NCBI GenBank assembly: GCA_013115145.1
Contig: JAAPAO010000043.1
Span: forward strand, 9,724 to 73,723
DNA: 64,000 nt
Direction of reading: 5' to 3'
From: Perkinsus chesapeaki
Lineage: Eukaryota > Perkinsozoa > Perkinsida > Perkinsidae
Positions 43,511 to 55,682 of this stretch are shown piece by piece (the first letter of the stretch is position 1; the number at the start of each line of letters is the position of its first letter). The notes under the pieces were generated by a model. That model was not told the DNA's origin. It did not search any database and worked only from the letters and a program-made list of their open reading frames with translations. A program made the position numbers and the translations under genes.

Positions 43511-44046
43511 GCAAATAACTGGAATAATGATTTCGGTAGGAGCCCCCCTCAGAACTCAAGCGGCGGGAGGCTGCGAGAACCACGAAAGATGCCACGGATC
43601 GAGGGCTTGTCTGGACCAACAGACAATTGTACAATGGAAGAAGATATATTAGGAATCAGCAGCACGGAGGCGAGGTGGCTTGTGAGGGTCGCGTCAGAGA
43701 ACTAGATTCGATACCTGAGAGATAAAGGTGGGGAATGAGTGGCGCAGCCGGGGATGGAACCGGGGGACCACACGGAAGGACAGCACGAGCCTTAACGGAC
43801 TGAGCTATCCCACCTCGTCCTCCTCCGCGAATGTCCTCCATGGAGTATTACACCTCATTATGTCGACCCAATCACGCGGCGGATGACAAACGAATTTCAG
43901 CAGATTCTGTCTTCGACAATATTGCAAAATAAAGTACCTGAAATCGGACAGACCATCCAAACTGAACGCCTCAAGCCACGAGGCCATCTCGCCAGGCGTG
44001 CTACTCGGGGATCGAATCTAATGAGGGGGATAGAACGAGAATTCGA
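43511..44046. other. Intergenic with tRNA-like sequence
   Basis: Contains a tRNA-like element (see next entry) and a 60-codon minus frame at 43805-43987 that has no clear feature. It separates the coiled-coil gene from the transporter gene. Confidence 0.4.
43742..43815 (-). other. tRNA-like sequence, probably not functional
   Basis: On the minus strand GGTGGGATAGCTCAGTC resembles an acceptor strand plus A box, and the distal part has GGTTCCATCC like a B box at the normal distance. The T stem has a central C-C clash, the acceptor pairs only partly and the anticodon stem does not close. It is a tRNA relic or the head of a tRNA-derived SINE rather than a working tRNA. Confidence 0.4.
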
Positions 44047-46211
44047 CTAGATTGATCTGCTATTAAAGCGAACGAAGACATCAGGAAGAATCCTTTTGTG
44101 AACATATAATGTTCCTCTGTGATGCCACCAACCCAAACCGAATAAGAGTAAACCTTCCAATACGACCGAGAAGAAATGATTCCCCCAAGACTTACAGGAT
44201 GTTCCCCACCACCACAGCTCCCACTGTAAAGGCAATCACGGTCCATTCTCCATTAACAAATGGAGCCCCCAGGATGAAACAGATGAACACTGATGGTGGC
44301 AGAAGGAGAATAGTACACCCCCAGAAGCCCATAGGGATCGTATAAGGCCGCCAGATACTCGGGTTCATATACCGCAGGTAGAGGAACGCCGAGAACTCGA
44401 GGAGCTCGGCCAGGCAATACCTGAGATCATTCGATTGGCTTCCAAAGCCGAAAGATCCGATTTCCGCGATCAGGCAACGAAATAAGGAGGCTTTCCGGAG
44501 CCGAGCTTTAACGGCTCCTCCACACAAGTGCTGCTAAGCATTCAGGTATACACCAAAATGGTTCCCATGACCCCCCCAAAACCGCTTACACACAGTTGAG
44601 CAGCTCCACTATGTCCAGGAAGTCCAAGGTGGTGAGACAGAGTATCACACAGAGCTGGAGGCATATCGCGAATGTAGGGGTCTCGTGCTTATTACGGTAA
44701 GCCAGCTTCTCAGGAAGCCACCCATGCTCGGCCATCGCCTAATAATAAATATTAACTTCGGATGCATTTTACAGAGTTACCTGAATCTGATACGAGTCCG
44801 AAGACATCTCCGCATGGTACTGGCCTATATTAGACACGACTGCCGCCAGGACCACCCACCCTCCCAGAAACCCTCCACCGACGTCATAGGCGACCTACGA
44901 GATCACTAAACGGTCATACAGGTAGCTCACGCTTTACCTTGCCGAGGAAGCCGGCCTGCCAGGAATCGAAGGCTTTATCTCCCTCGAGGGCAAATGAACC
45001 ATCAACACCTGTGGCGATCCCTAAGGGCAATATATACCCGAGACAGGTGAGGCACAGTGCTAGCAACAATGCCTTAGGCATCGCCGACCGAGCGTTCTCA
45101 ACCTGGATGCAGACGTGATGGGTCGACGGATGATCGAGAGCTTACTTCTCCAGCCAGAGTCGATACCGAGTCCCAATAGTTTAAGTTCCAAAACAGCACA
45201 TTGAGCCACTTGGTCCATTCCATATCGTGACGTCTAAGCAGCCAGTTGGAGGGGTCCACTTCAGGCACAGCCATAATGATGAAGACGATAAAGGGGGATA
45301 GAACGAAACACATCATCACCACAGCCAACCACCCAACAACCTGAGGACCCCGATATCTCTCCATACCGTAATCCCCGTAATACCTTTAAGCCTCTGTAAT
45401 TGACATAGGTCAGACATAGTGTTAAAACCACAAGGACGACGTTATTGTACCTGTTCCACAATATTCCTCCCAATCCCAACCCGACCTTCTACTACAGTTT
45501 TTCGTTTAGTACAGGGAACGCTACAGCCAAATAGGTCATTAATAGGTGAGGGTAGATAGCATTATCAGTGGCCCCGGATAACCACGACCAAAAACCCTCC
45601 TGGAATCCCCAGTAGGGCCCGAAGGCTGCTGTCACCCACGAGACATATCTGGCACACTAAACTGCTCGACTGGGACAGAAGACAACTTACCCGCAGTTGC
45701 TCGGGAAGGTGCTGCTCATCTCAGCTGTGACAAGGGCCTCAGGTAGGCACCAAATGAAAGGAAAAATGAGGAACCCAAGCAGTGCCCAGAAGGGCCCACC
45801 TGCCGCTACCGCATCCTCAGTACCAAAGGGGCCACCTGAAGGGATATAACCCAGCCGTCTATTCCCAGTCAACAAGGTAAAGTAAGTGTAATGCACCGTT
45901 CGGAATGAAATTTGATTTCCGTGAAGAGGGATGGGATACTTACCCGAGACGGAGTAGAATATAATGGCCACAGCGCCCCAAAGGGTAAGAGGCTTCTTCC
46001 TCCCCTGCGGCTTAATCATATAGCTCACTGAGGGGGATGTAGGATGCACATTGAGCGGGCTTCGGATCTCCGATTCCTCTGCCAATATTGCCTGAGTCTC
46101 CGCAGCGTCACGTGACATGCTGCGGGCCCTCGGGCCTCCAGATAAGGCCCGATACGATTGCGAACGAGGCCCTTCTATGCCGGCGCCCGTGTGGTCTTCC
46201 GTATAAACCAT
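44047..46211 (-). CDS. APC-family polyamine/amino-acid transporter (PUT/LAT-like)
   Basis: Plasma-membrane or organelle secondary transporter. Start ATG 46211 with a Ser/Arg-rich cytosolic N-terminus, then [18 protein letters not shown], the first APC helix. Next exons give [56 protein letters not shown] followed by [48 protein letters not shown], and [20 protein letters not shown], ending at 44047. The [21 protein letters not shown] and [16 protein letters not shown] patterns are those of the PUT/POT polyamine uptake group of plants and protists. About twelve exons; some internal joins (44530-45110) are approximate. Substrate inferred. Confidence 0.82.
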
Positions 46212-46932
46212 TACCCTTTATGAGAATGTGTGATGATGTCGGGTGGTGATGCGGTTCCTGTGCTAGTGTGTTGGGTCAAAGAAACAATGACGCTCGCCAA
46301 ACCAAGGGAAAGAAGAGGGCCATGAAACTAACCACGCATCGACATAAGATACCTCTCTACCACAGAAGCAGATACTTTTAATTCACTATGCTACTCGCAC
46401 CATGCAATGTTCAATCAACCATGATATCGATCCTCCCGGTCACCACTGAAAAAGCCGAACGTCGAAAGGTGGACAAATTTAAACTAGAAGGCTGTCCACT
46501 TGTGGCACTAAGAGTTCAATGACAATCTCAATTCGGGACCATTGGCACCTACTGGTGCTCTGAATCCACATAATGCATTTTGATTTCTTGTGGAGAATTG
46601 ATCACGTTGAGAAGTAGCAAGAGTGCAAGATTTACTTCGGCTGGGTGCTACTGATTTCACCGGCCTGTCGAGGCAGCAATTTCCTTCGGACCTTCAGGCC
46701 AGGCAGATGGCATCATGTACATGTCTCCTTCTCACTTAAACTGACCTGGGCCTCGACTTTCCAAAACGGCCATGTGTGCCTCCGTCAGCTGAAGTTTGGT
46801 GCGTAGTTCAGCCAACACGGTTGGCCTAACCCCCGAGAAAATATTGGGGGATGATAGTGAAAATCCGACTACATTTCCACTATACGGGAACGCTCACGAC
46901 AGAGAAATACCAAGCAACTTGGTACTAGCAGC
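46212..46932. other. Intergenic, no gene seen
   Basis: The 5' flanks of the divergent transporter and coiled-coil genes. No open exon or motif was found on either strand. Confidence 0.5.
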
Positions 46933-48521
46933 ATGGGTATAGCTGTTTCAAAAACTGGACCATGTCCACCAGCGTGGCAGCGTTCGGCGATTGTGTTCAT
47001 GGACCCCTACATTCTCGAAATTGACAGACACCTTCTAAAGCTCCAATCCATCCAGAGTCGGGCACTCCGACTCGGGCGAACCGAAGAGGTAAACCTTGAG
47101 TGGGCGCGATCTAGCTTTCATAGCTAGCATGGGTAGCTCTGAGCCTTCATTCTTCCGTCCGGACGGAACGCACATCCATCATGAACATTCCTGGAAGAAT
47201 AATGCCCGCGCTGTTCGTCATTATGCGGTCGGTGTTTTCGCACCATGCTGGAAATTCGGCTGAAAAGAAATCGGCATCGATACCGACAGAAGCGAGAATT
47301 ATTTCCTGCCAGACCTCGCAATGGGACCAACCCCAATCCGGAGCAAAACCGTGCGAGCCACCAATCAAGCGGTAGCGACACATTAACAACCGACGAAACT
47401 TCATTGTGCTAGGAAATCCCCCGCGAGTCACCAGTGTGATGATGAATGTGCCGCGGAAGTATGGCGTCCGGTAGTGGCAGAGCTGCGCAGTTGAGTTCAT
47501 TGCCTGGGCGCCTATCACATCCTTCACTGGGGCTCCAAATTTAGGAGAACTCAAGGCTCGTGATAAGCATCGCGCTGCTATAGAAGCCGATAACCGAAGA
47601 CTGCTGCTGGATCTGACTACCATCACTGAAGCCTACGATCAGCTCCAGCATGCCGTAGGCCTCTCCTTTGCTGCGAGAAGAGACAGTTCGCAGGTCAGGA
47701 GGACTACGCAGGCAGCGGACACGTCGATAGCGATATGGCGGAGGAGAGCCGAACAGGCGGAAAAGAATTTAGAGAAATGCGAACACGAAAAGTTACGATT
47801 TGACGATAAGGTGGACCGCCGCGCACTTCGCTGATGCATAAATAAGTACGCCTTCCCAACCAAGATACGCAGCCTGCAACAGCGCTCAGCGGTTAGAGAG
47901 ATGAGCTTGAGTGTAAAGGACACATGTTCAATGGGGAATGCTGATAAGCTGCGCCGCAAGGTCAGATACTCTGTAACGGACATGCAAAGATCGGACAATG
48001 CGTTCCTTATTGTTGGTGATGGTCTGTCGCGGTTGGTGTGAACCGGGCCTCAGTATTCTACCGAACAGCATGAGCGGTGCTCGATCATCTGGGGCCGCCT
48101 CCCTCCGTGAAGGACATCTGACACAATGCTTGAGATGGCCTGTGATTTCCCGGCCATGATAGACCGGCCGTAATCATGGCCAGTGGCCATGGCCATGGCC
48201 ACAGTTCTCTTGACCTGAGTCTATGGTTCATGTGCAAGTTGCACAGTGCAACACACGGCACTCCCAGGTAAGAGAGCTAGAGGAAGAGAACGAGGCGCTA
48301 CATGAGCAGAAGGAGGCCTTGGAAGGAACATACCGCCGAGCTTCAGCCTCCATTAAAAAGTAAACCCCAGTGGAAATGTAGGTAGCGTATTTTGTAGGTT
48401 GGAAGCGCAGCGGAGGAAGGATGCTACAGAACTGGAGAGATTGCGAAATGAGAACCTTACTATGCGAGAGAGTTTAGTACTGAAACGTTGTGAAGATGAT
48501 ATCAGAAGTCAGCATGGGTGA
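46933..48521 (+). CDS. Coiled-coil protein, multi-exon (internal exons uncertain)
   Basis: A plausible first exon starts at ATG 46933 (MGIAVSKTGPCPPAWQRS). Clear helical exons follow: ELKARDKHRAAIEADNRRLL with TTITEAYDQLQHAVG (47545-47695), AIWRRRAEQAEKNLEKCEHE, VRELEEENEALHEQKEALEG (48268 on), and after a 38-nt intron LEAQRRKDATELERLRNENL, ending DIRSQHG at 48519-48521. Charge patterns are coiled-coil throughout. Exons between 47130 and 47530 could not be joined with certainty, and the minus strand is also open there. Its style resembles the minus-strand coiled-coil gene at 42153-43510, but the sequences do not match. Confidence 0.5.
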
Positions 48522-50544
48522 GAAATGCGAGCCGCGGTAACGACCAGAACTGAGGAGATCGCTCAGAAAGAAAGGGGATGCAAATATGACTGGTGGAGTG
48601 CAAGGAAGGATGATTCCCTGGCCGATGTTTAATGGGCACGACGAGTCTGACTGATATCTTTGACTCCTATTTCCAGTTTAACAATCGTTGTGTTGTGTCC
48701 CAGCCGAGTAAACTCAGGAGCCTGATAGACTACCGATGGCAATTACCGATTAATCTGCAAGACAATACACACAATCTGATACAACGTACCGAAGGCTCAT
48801 AGATTGCACATCAAATCTTTCACACACGACGCATTCGCGATAAGCCGGAGTAGAGTCTCGTGGCCTCTTCATCATCAGTGACCTCGCAAGTATTCTCAAC
48901 TCATTACTGTCGCTCAGTGAAGGAACTTGGAAAGCTTCGCTAGTACAGTGAGAGCCTAACAGCCCCAGATTATATGAAGAGTCGTGATGCATAGCTCAGT
49001 ATTATCGAGTCAATATGCGCCTGCCGTTGGGCGATGCTGGACTTCAGACAACATCAGGGGTGTTCGCATGTCAGGAAATGTCCAGCGAGACATGAATCCT
49101 GGCTACAAACGGAGCCGAAAGATTAGCCGCGAACCACGATATTCCGAAAGTCTGTCCTCTAAGCGCTCCGCTCCGCACATCTTATGTAGCACAAGTCCAT
49201 TTGCGCCAACTGACACACAACACATTGGATGACTATCTATGTGTTCGCCTCCATATATTGGCTAGAGGAGCAGGTCGGAGGAAATTGGCCGAAAAAGAAA
49301 AACTAAATGGTATTCTTCCACCCCAAGCGTTGGAAAAGGTCACAGTTCATGGAGCTCAACACAGAACACAGACCCCAGCGGTAAAACCATGGAGCAGGAA
49401 TCTACTCGGGTTCATACTAACTGCAACGAAAAGAACAGACATAGAAAGCTTTCGGTGCTCAAGATAGTAGCAACGCTAAAGTAGCGTTACAGACCTGCAA
49501 GATACAGTTTTTGGCGATTTACGGAAATTAGGTGAATCAGACATCTGTTGATAGTATGGTCGCGGTTGGTTCCAGTGAAGCAGTGCTAGAAGAGGGAGCG
49601 CAGCGCAAAAATTGATGAGAACTCGGGATCTGAAGGTCGCAGGTCAAAGCTGGCGAGTGACTCGTGGCTTTGTGAAAATATAAACAGTGATTATTATACA
49701 CGCCTGCCAATGTCGTGAATGTGATTTTATCTTCGATCATGAGGCACTCATCGGTACGCAAGCGCGAATTCAAGTCGAGATCAGGCGCCTGTGGGGGCGG
49801 GTTTTGGCTTCCGAAAGAGCAAGTCTCGGTTAGCCCCAGACGAAGACCGACGCGGAGTCATTGGCGAGTCTCGCGAACCGTCCGAGACTGGATACATCGG
49901 TCCCCGCGATCTCGAATCGTTCCACATACTGAAAGAAAAGGTGTAGACAGAACCGGCCTCGTGTTCATGGCTCTGTCGCGATTCAAGTGTGTTTTGCGCG
50001 GAGAACGACTCGGAGGTCCGATTTCTGTGGCCTTGCCTATATACATACACCCTTGCCATCTTGCCAGCTCTTTGCCGCTTCTGAGACGAAACAATGCTCA
50101 TTACTCTCCTACTTGGCTTCCTTCACTGGTCAGAAGCCGTCCACAATTTCACGGATTTCCTTGGCATGTGAGGAGGGATATACTGCGGACATCATCGCGG
50201 CCGTCTTTCTCCAAAAACAACTTGACTTCCATCATATCTTTTGTGTTGCTCAGGCATGCCCCCCTAGAGGACTCTAGCCTCTTGCAGTTGGGCCGCTGGC
50301 AACGACTGTCTTTTATACAACCGATAGATCACTCAAAAGGTAAATTCGAGCGGGATTATACTGCACACACACCCGGTGTGTCACACCGGGCAAATACCTA
50401 ATGTTATAGCCTGAGCACTGTTGAGTATGGAATATAATACATCGGTCACATGCCTTGGCAGCGTTAATGTAGGTGCCCAGATTCTTGTCTATCACCTAGG
50501 ACTTTCACCAGCAAGTGTGTAACACACCGTGTCCTGGCCGAATA
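48522..50544. other. Two kb without a supported gene
   Basis: Open frames exist on both strands at 48984-49467 and 49715-50401 (228 codons plus; 107 codons minus from an ATG at 50101), but neither shows a motif or phase-consistent partners. Perfect inverted repeats: 49472-49488 (AACGCTA arms, AAG loop) and 50372-50390 (CCCGGTGTG arms around T). Confidence 0.45.
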
Positions 50545-52479
50545 AGACATCACAGCCATTCAAGGAATGCTTCCAATTTACAGGTCCGGAAGCTGGCGCC
50601 TTTTCTCAGCAGTATATGAAAGACTATGATTCTTTCAATCCGAGAAAGCCAGTAAGCCTCGCTGTATTCGCCATCTTGTGAATTGTACTTAGCTACATCT
50701 TCTTGTGTGACCGTCCTGCTTCCAATAGACTTCTCGCAATAATGACATGCGGAATTCTAGAATCTTATCAGGTGTTCTTCCTGGCCATAAGCACTGTGAG
50801 TCTCCCACAGGCATCCGTGCTTGAAATGGAAGGGGCGGCCCGGAGAGCTAGAGCGGCCATGTTCGTACTGGAAAGAAGGCGAGGACAACTCGAATGCATA
50901 TCTTGCTTTTCGGAAATCTGAAACCTAGGTACGTTGGTACTAGCTTCCCCACACAAGAATGTTCTACCGAAACGCTCAAGAGGTTGTTTTCGATGGAGCA
51001 GATTGTCGCTGATGTCGCAGCCTTCGGGAAAGATTTACAGGCTAAGGTGCCTGGAGTGAAGATAGTCCTCTTTGGATGCAGCACGGCCGGGGTACGAATC
51101 TCGCCCCACTCGGTCAAAGCTAAGTCGAACATTTCAGCTCATCGCCGCTCTGGCCCGACAGAAACACCGGGACATCTTCATTGGAGCTGTCACGTCCTCA
51201 ACTGCATTTAAGTTTAAGCTGGCAAACGATGTGTCAGTCAGCCGGGGAGTTCGAGTAGATAGGAATCGGTTACATGTCCGAGTACCTATATAGAGTACAT
51301 TTAAAGCTTCATTCAGCCTGTGCAAAGCTCATACAGTTATGACGTCTTGAAGATCGCAATCTATTGAGCTATGTACTGCATGCGTTTCATGACTGAGTCT
51401 TCTTAGGTATTACCCCGTCTTATCCCAAGACTTATCTAACCCAAGTCTGGGAGGTAGTCCACAATGTCTGGCTACGGTGAGTTATAAGATCCTTGGCCGT
51501 TAGGCAGTTTTAGTCTCTTGTAGCTTACCAACGCACACATGGATTTTGCCAACTCCATGGGCACAGCTGGAGGGCGCCGAGAGGTTGAGAAAAAACTTAA
51601 AATCTGTGATGGACTCCTCGAGGATGTGAACGATCAGATATACACGTAACTAGTAATGCTGCTCCGGTTTCTAACATCATCGACCTTGTCAGCACCACTG
51701 AGGGCAATTTACTGGGGACGAATCTACAGTATAATGATCCTACCTGTATAAAGGATTATTGCAACATAAGGAAGATCTGTGATAGACTTACAAAAGGAAG
51801 GTAAGGTCAAACAACAGTCTCCGATCTCGCCCTTCTTATTCAGTGACGCTGCGCTCGACAAGCTGGCTGACATCTACAATACAAATCAACCCACTGAGCC
51901 CGGATCTTGTCGGAAACGAACGGCAAGAGGATTGATTGATTTGTAATCTACTAGGCTAGTGAACATACAGTTCAAACTTTAATATGTGACTGAAGGGAAG
52001 CTGGATGCTTGCAGATTAAAGAATAGAATGGTGGAGAGCCCACGGAGGCTATCTGCCTTCTACATATGCAACACTCGCGGGCTTCTTGCGGAGTGCAGCA
52101 GAGGAAGCTGTCCTTTCTATACAAATAAAAGCTGGATTGATTTCTGGCTCATGGTGTGTGAGGAAGGCTTCGGGCTGTCCAGGGATGAGGTATGTCGTCG
52201 TGTACGATAGATTACGTGATTTTAAGGTGGCCAGATGCTTAAGAACATCGGAGGCTTTCAGCAGTACGTTGAGGAAAGCTTGAACAAAGCTACAAATATA
52301 TTATCCATTAATGGTGATGCAGATCCTTGGTATCCCTCTTCGATCACTAAAGCGAGAGCGGGCCTCGAAGTTATGTGGGTGAGATATCAGAAATGCTTGA
52401 ATATGTTAGCCAACTCCAATGCCTCCGGCAGGTGAAAGGCGCGTCACATTGCTACTGGTGTGCTCACTCCGACAAGTAA
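50545..52479 (+). CDS. S28-type serine carboxypeptidase-like protein, possibly damaged
   Basis: Secreted or lysosomal exopeptidase family of prolyl carboxypeptidase. Matching pieces in order: GAFSQQYMKDYDSFNPRKP, AARRARAAMFVLERR, TETLKRLFSMEQIVADVAAF (family LSxEQALADxAxF), VPGVKIVLFGCSTAG (family GGSYxG nucleophile region, Ser kept), LIAALARQKHRDIFIGAV, TNILSINGDADPWYPSSIT (DPW with catalytic Asp) and VKGASHCYWCAHSDK (catalytic His), stop 52477-52479. Around 50890-50930 the expected EHRYYGKS motif is unreadable in frame, and several middle exons are short. The start is not fixed. It may be a diverging or decaying family member. Confidence 0.68.
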
Positions 52480-53424
52480 GTACTGGGAGTTGCTTCTCTA
52501 TTGAAACTTCTCCTTAGCGGTCAAGGTTCTGTAATTCTATCACCGGAAATACCTGGAGTTCCTCATTTGCTTACCGTAAAGTTATCCGGTTGTTTAATCA
52601 GGGACGTCGTAGCCGGCATTCTCGAAGTTGTGAATAAGTGGCTTGCCTAGCGAAGCTTTGCATCTCGTGGTCGCAGTCGGTGACGATTAATACCCAGTCG
52701 GTTGCACCGTATCAAGGTGCTCACTTAGCGTCCTTGAGCATCGTGTGCTTATTGTTAACCACTGCCGCTAGTATGAAAGACTCGGCTCTGTTCTACCGTT
52801 GTGGGCCCTGTTTTACGAACCCACTCTCAGCTCGTCAGACATTTAACGTCATTCCGTAGTCAACTGTTACTTGTAGAACAGCTGAGAAGCTTAGTAACCT
52901 TATCAAACTCAATGTTTGGCGTTTAGAACTAGTGGAGCTCGAAGCTCGGAATGGATACCGCGAGCCAGAGCCTTCGAATCTAGCAAGCTCAATCGAGATG
53001 CTACCGTCACGTTGCGTGCCTGGATACCGGATGTTGTACAACGCGGTAGAACATTCAACGTCTTAACGTAGGCGAGACAGTAGCACATACGTCTTAGTGC
53101 ACGTAGTTTTTCACGTTCCCAATGTGTGTGCACACTGTACGACTAGTAGCCCAAAACAATAGCCCCAGGAGAGGAAAAACTTCGGGCTAAGTTCATTCAC
53201 GTTCAATGCCCTCATTCAAATCAGATGTGGTCGTCATTGAAGTCGCCAACCTCTTTTGTCTTCCTTAACCACCCACACTCACCCGGGAGATTCTGGGCGC
53301 TATTTGGGAGCGTCGGGTTGATGAGACATGACACGGGTGATGACACCATCTGCGCACGCCTCCGTGACATCTTCGAACCAGAAGGAAACGCGTTGCTAAG
53401 GTTTCCGAGACACTTGCAATTATA
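52480..53424. other. Intergenic, no gene seen
   Basis: Small open frames on both strands only (for example 52638-52859 plus). The last 200 bp lie directly upstream of the small secreted protein. Confidence 0.45.
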
Positions 53425-53859
53425 ATGGCTACCCAAACTAATGTGAGTCTATGGTGCTCAGCCTTGCCGTTGATGCTTATTCTGCTGACTGAGGTGTGCC
53501 CTGTGAATTCTAGTTCGTTACTATCGAGTCGCCGTACCCTTGGTGTTGGGACTTATGTGACGGTTTTGGGCGATAGATCCTACAAGGTGGAAATAACAAA
53601 GGGAAATTACGACGAGGTGCTTGCCAACATGACTTTCACGGCACACGGCGAATCTCGGACCTGTAGGCAATGCAGGTGTCGTGGGTTCGTAAGAGTCTAT
53701 AAGTGTAAAGAATGTGAAGGCTCATCTACTTGTCTTTCATCACTGAGGAAGCATGGTAAACTGGATGGGATTTTCCCACTCCAAATCGGAGAAGGTGAAG
53801 ACGGTCAGTTTTATATCATAGTTGGCGGCTTTATCCTACCGTTGTCTACGATTGCATGA
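53425..53859 (+). CDS. Small secreted Cys-containing protein, intronless
   Basis: Frame of 144 codons from ATG (MATQTNVSLWCSALPLMLI), whose hydrophobic start fits a signal peptide, to the stop at 53857-53859. Mature region: a strand-rich part GVGTYVTVLGDRSYKVEITK, then a compact Cys cluster TCRQCRCRGFVRVYKCKECE and a Gly-rich end QIGEGEDGQFYIIVGGF. The CxxCxC and CxxC spacing could bind zinc or form disulphides. No family recognised; it could be a lineage-specific secreted protein. Confidence 0.6.
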   Translation: MATQTNVSLWCSALPLMLILLTEVCPVNSSSLLSSRRTLGVGTYVTVLGDRSYKVEITKGNYDEVLANMTFTAHGESRTCRQCRCRGFVRVYKCKECEGSSTCLSSLRKHGKLDGIFPLQIGEGEDGQFYIIVGGFILPLSTIA

Positions 53860-54437
53860 AATGAACTGGCCTTCAGCGGGGCTATTCAATTGGTCACGTT
53901 CGGAGAGTCCTTCGAGACTAGTTGCCTAGTAGACTCATAGTGACAAGCAGCAATGGGATGTTGCCCTTGACTACTAGTTGGGCTTCATCTCACTGATGTT
54001 GCAAGACACATAGATTTCATACATCTTATTTTTCCCTATTACTCGTCCCAGCGAGACTGAGTTGTGTTGTTAAGAAGTAACCGATGATAAATCGATACTT
54101 GGTACGGCTACGACAGTGACAAGTCGCTTTGTCCCCATATACACCGGGTGGATAAACGTTGGACCAACGCCGAAGACGTGTTTATGATGGGTTCATTCAC
54201 ATAGAGTGGAGCCATTGATAATCAGTAGTTTATACGCGAACTCCAGCAACAAACTGTATGACTACTGATGGACCTCAGTATGCTGCTAGCGACATCCATC
54301 AAGAACGGAACACAACCTCACATGACTGCTCATTAATCTGGCATGTAATGATCATGTTACGTAATATCGTATAATAGCCGTTATAAGTAATCTTACGTAA
54401 TAAAGTGTAGGGGAACGATGGATAAGCGTTATATTTG
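53860..54437. other. Intergenic, no gene seen
   Basis: Lies between the convergent ends of the small secreted protein and the FkbM gene. TTACGTAAT-like motifs occur twice near 54356 and 54392; no exon found. Confidence 0.5.
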
Positions 54438-55682
54438 TCACATAGAAGTGCTTGGATCAAACACTAGATCACTTGATGGGTGGGCAATAGGATAATAGAA
54501 AGGATCATTACCGCAACACCGCTGACGAGTGTAAGTTTCGTCCCAGCAACCGCTGGTTTTCGACTGATCGGCAGTGCAACAATTCTCCTTCAGCTCTTCA
54601 GCGCCGCGATCCCAGCACCAAAGCCTCTCCCATGGACATTCTTCAGGGATAGGCTCGACGACTTGTAATTCGGTTGTTCCCAGTCTAGCAAACATATCAA
54701 AGAGAATGCCGGTGACGGACTTCTCCCACGGTGGAACGTCAAGCAAGCCGCATGTGACTCGCCGAATAAGCTGCGCCCGTCCAAGGGCCTCTGCATCTGC
54801 TGCCTGGGTAGCGTCATAAAGAAGGTATCCAAATGATAAAAGGTAGTTAGCAAGCTCAACAACTGTTGTGTTAGAGTACCAAAGAGCAATTGAATTGAGC
54901 TCGAAGAAGATGCCATCTATTCTCCGCTCAGACAGCAAGCGCCGAGCGCCTTGTAGAGCCCTGAGCTCAAACCCTTCGACGTCGATCTTCAGCAATGTGA
55001 TTCGCTTGCCTTCTGGTATAAGATTGTCTAGTGTAGTTGTCAGAGATTGATACGAAACGAATACGTCCTTTGTGGGGTCGGCTAGGTCCCAGGTGCGCTG
55101 TTGCACGTAACCACCATGAAGGTGCCCCGCAGCCATGTGACTGATGGCGAATTGACCATGGCGCGTGGACACCTCGTTGTCTACTCCGGCATGATGGAGC
55201 TGTATGCGTTCTCGGAGCTCAGGATTCATCGCGAAGGACTGCTCGAAGTAGAATCCAGCTGCAGGGTTTGGCTCAACAGCGATAACCTGATCAATGGACA
55301 GTATTCACCAAAACAGTTGCTCGTTGCTCACTTCATCAGGCAGGCCGGACAGGCCAAGATGTAGAGAGCATGCGCCTATATGAGCGCCGGCATCGACGAA
55401 AATTCCACCGATAGCGAGGTGCGCACGCCACCAATGCACGAGATCTTCGCACTGAGGCCACATACCGAGTCTCCTTATGGTGCGACCAATAATGTCAGAA
55501 TCCTCCGGAGGAAGGCAGACGTTAATTGGAACATTGGAGTTGTTCAAATTGAAGGACAGGAGCTTGGTATCGCAGCGCAGATCGAGACCGGCACCGCCGC
55601 CGGCTGTCTCTGAGGTCACATCGCATGTAGTACTTTTCGCCAGCAGCAGCAGTAACTGGATTCGATGCACGAGCTGCGCCAT
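54438..55682 (-). CDS. Secreted FkbM-family methyltransferase with Cys-rich tail
   Basis: S-adenosylmethionine-dependent O-methyltransferase fold. The ATG at 55682 (MAQLVHRIQLLLLLAKST) gives a signal peptide. Motif I, GGIFVDAGAHIGACSLHL, is followed by a 47-nt intron that joins in phase to VIAVEPNPAAGFYFEQSF. The family hallmark ITLLKIDVEGFELRALQGAR and GIFFELNS follow. After the enzyme core comes a Cys-rich tail with CPWERLWCWD, ELKENCCTAD and SGCWDETYTRQRCCGNDP, ending at 54438. A CWD...YT..CC tail on an FkbM enzyme suggests an extracellular or lumenal place of action on a glycan. The substrate cannot be told. Confidence 0.82.

Noticed and set aside
49715-50401. 228-codon plus frame, with a 107-codon minus frame from an ATG opposite
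   Set aside because: Neither has a signal peptide, domain, helix pattern or splice partner. Base composition can explain both. Left unannotated as a gene.
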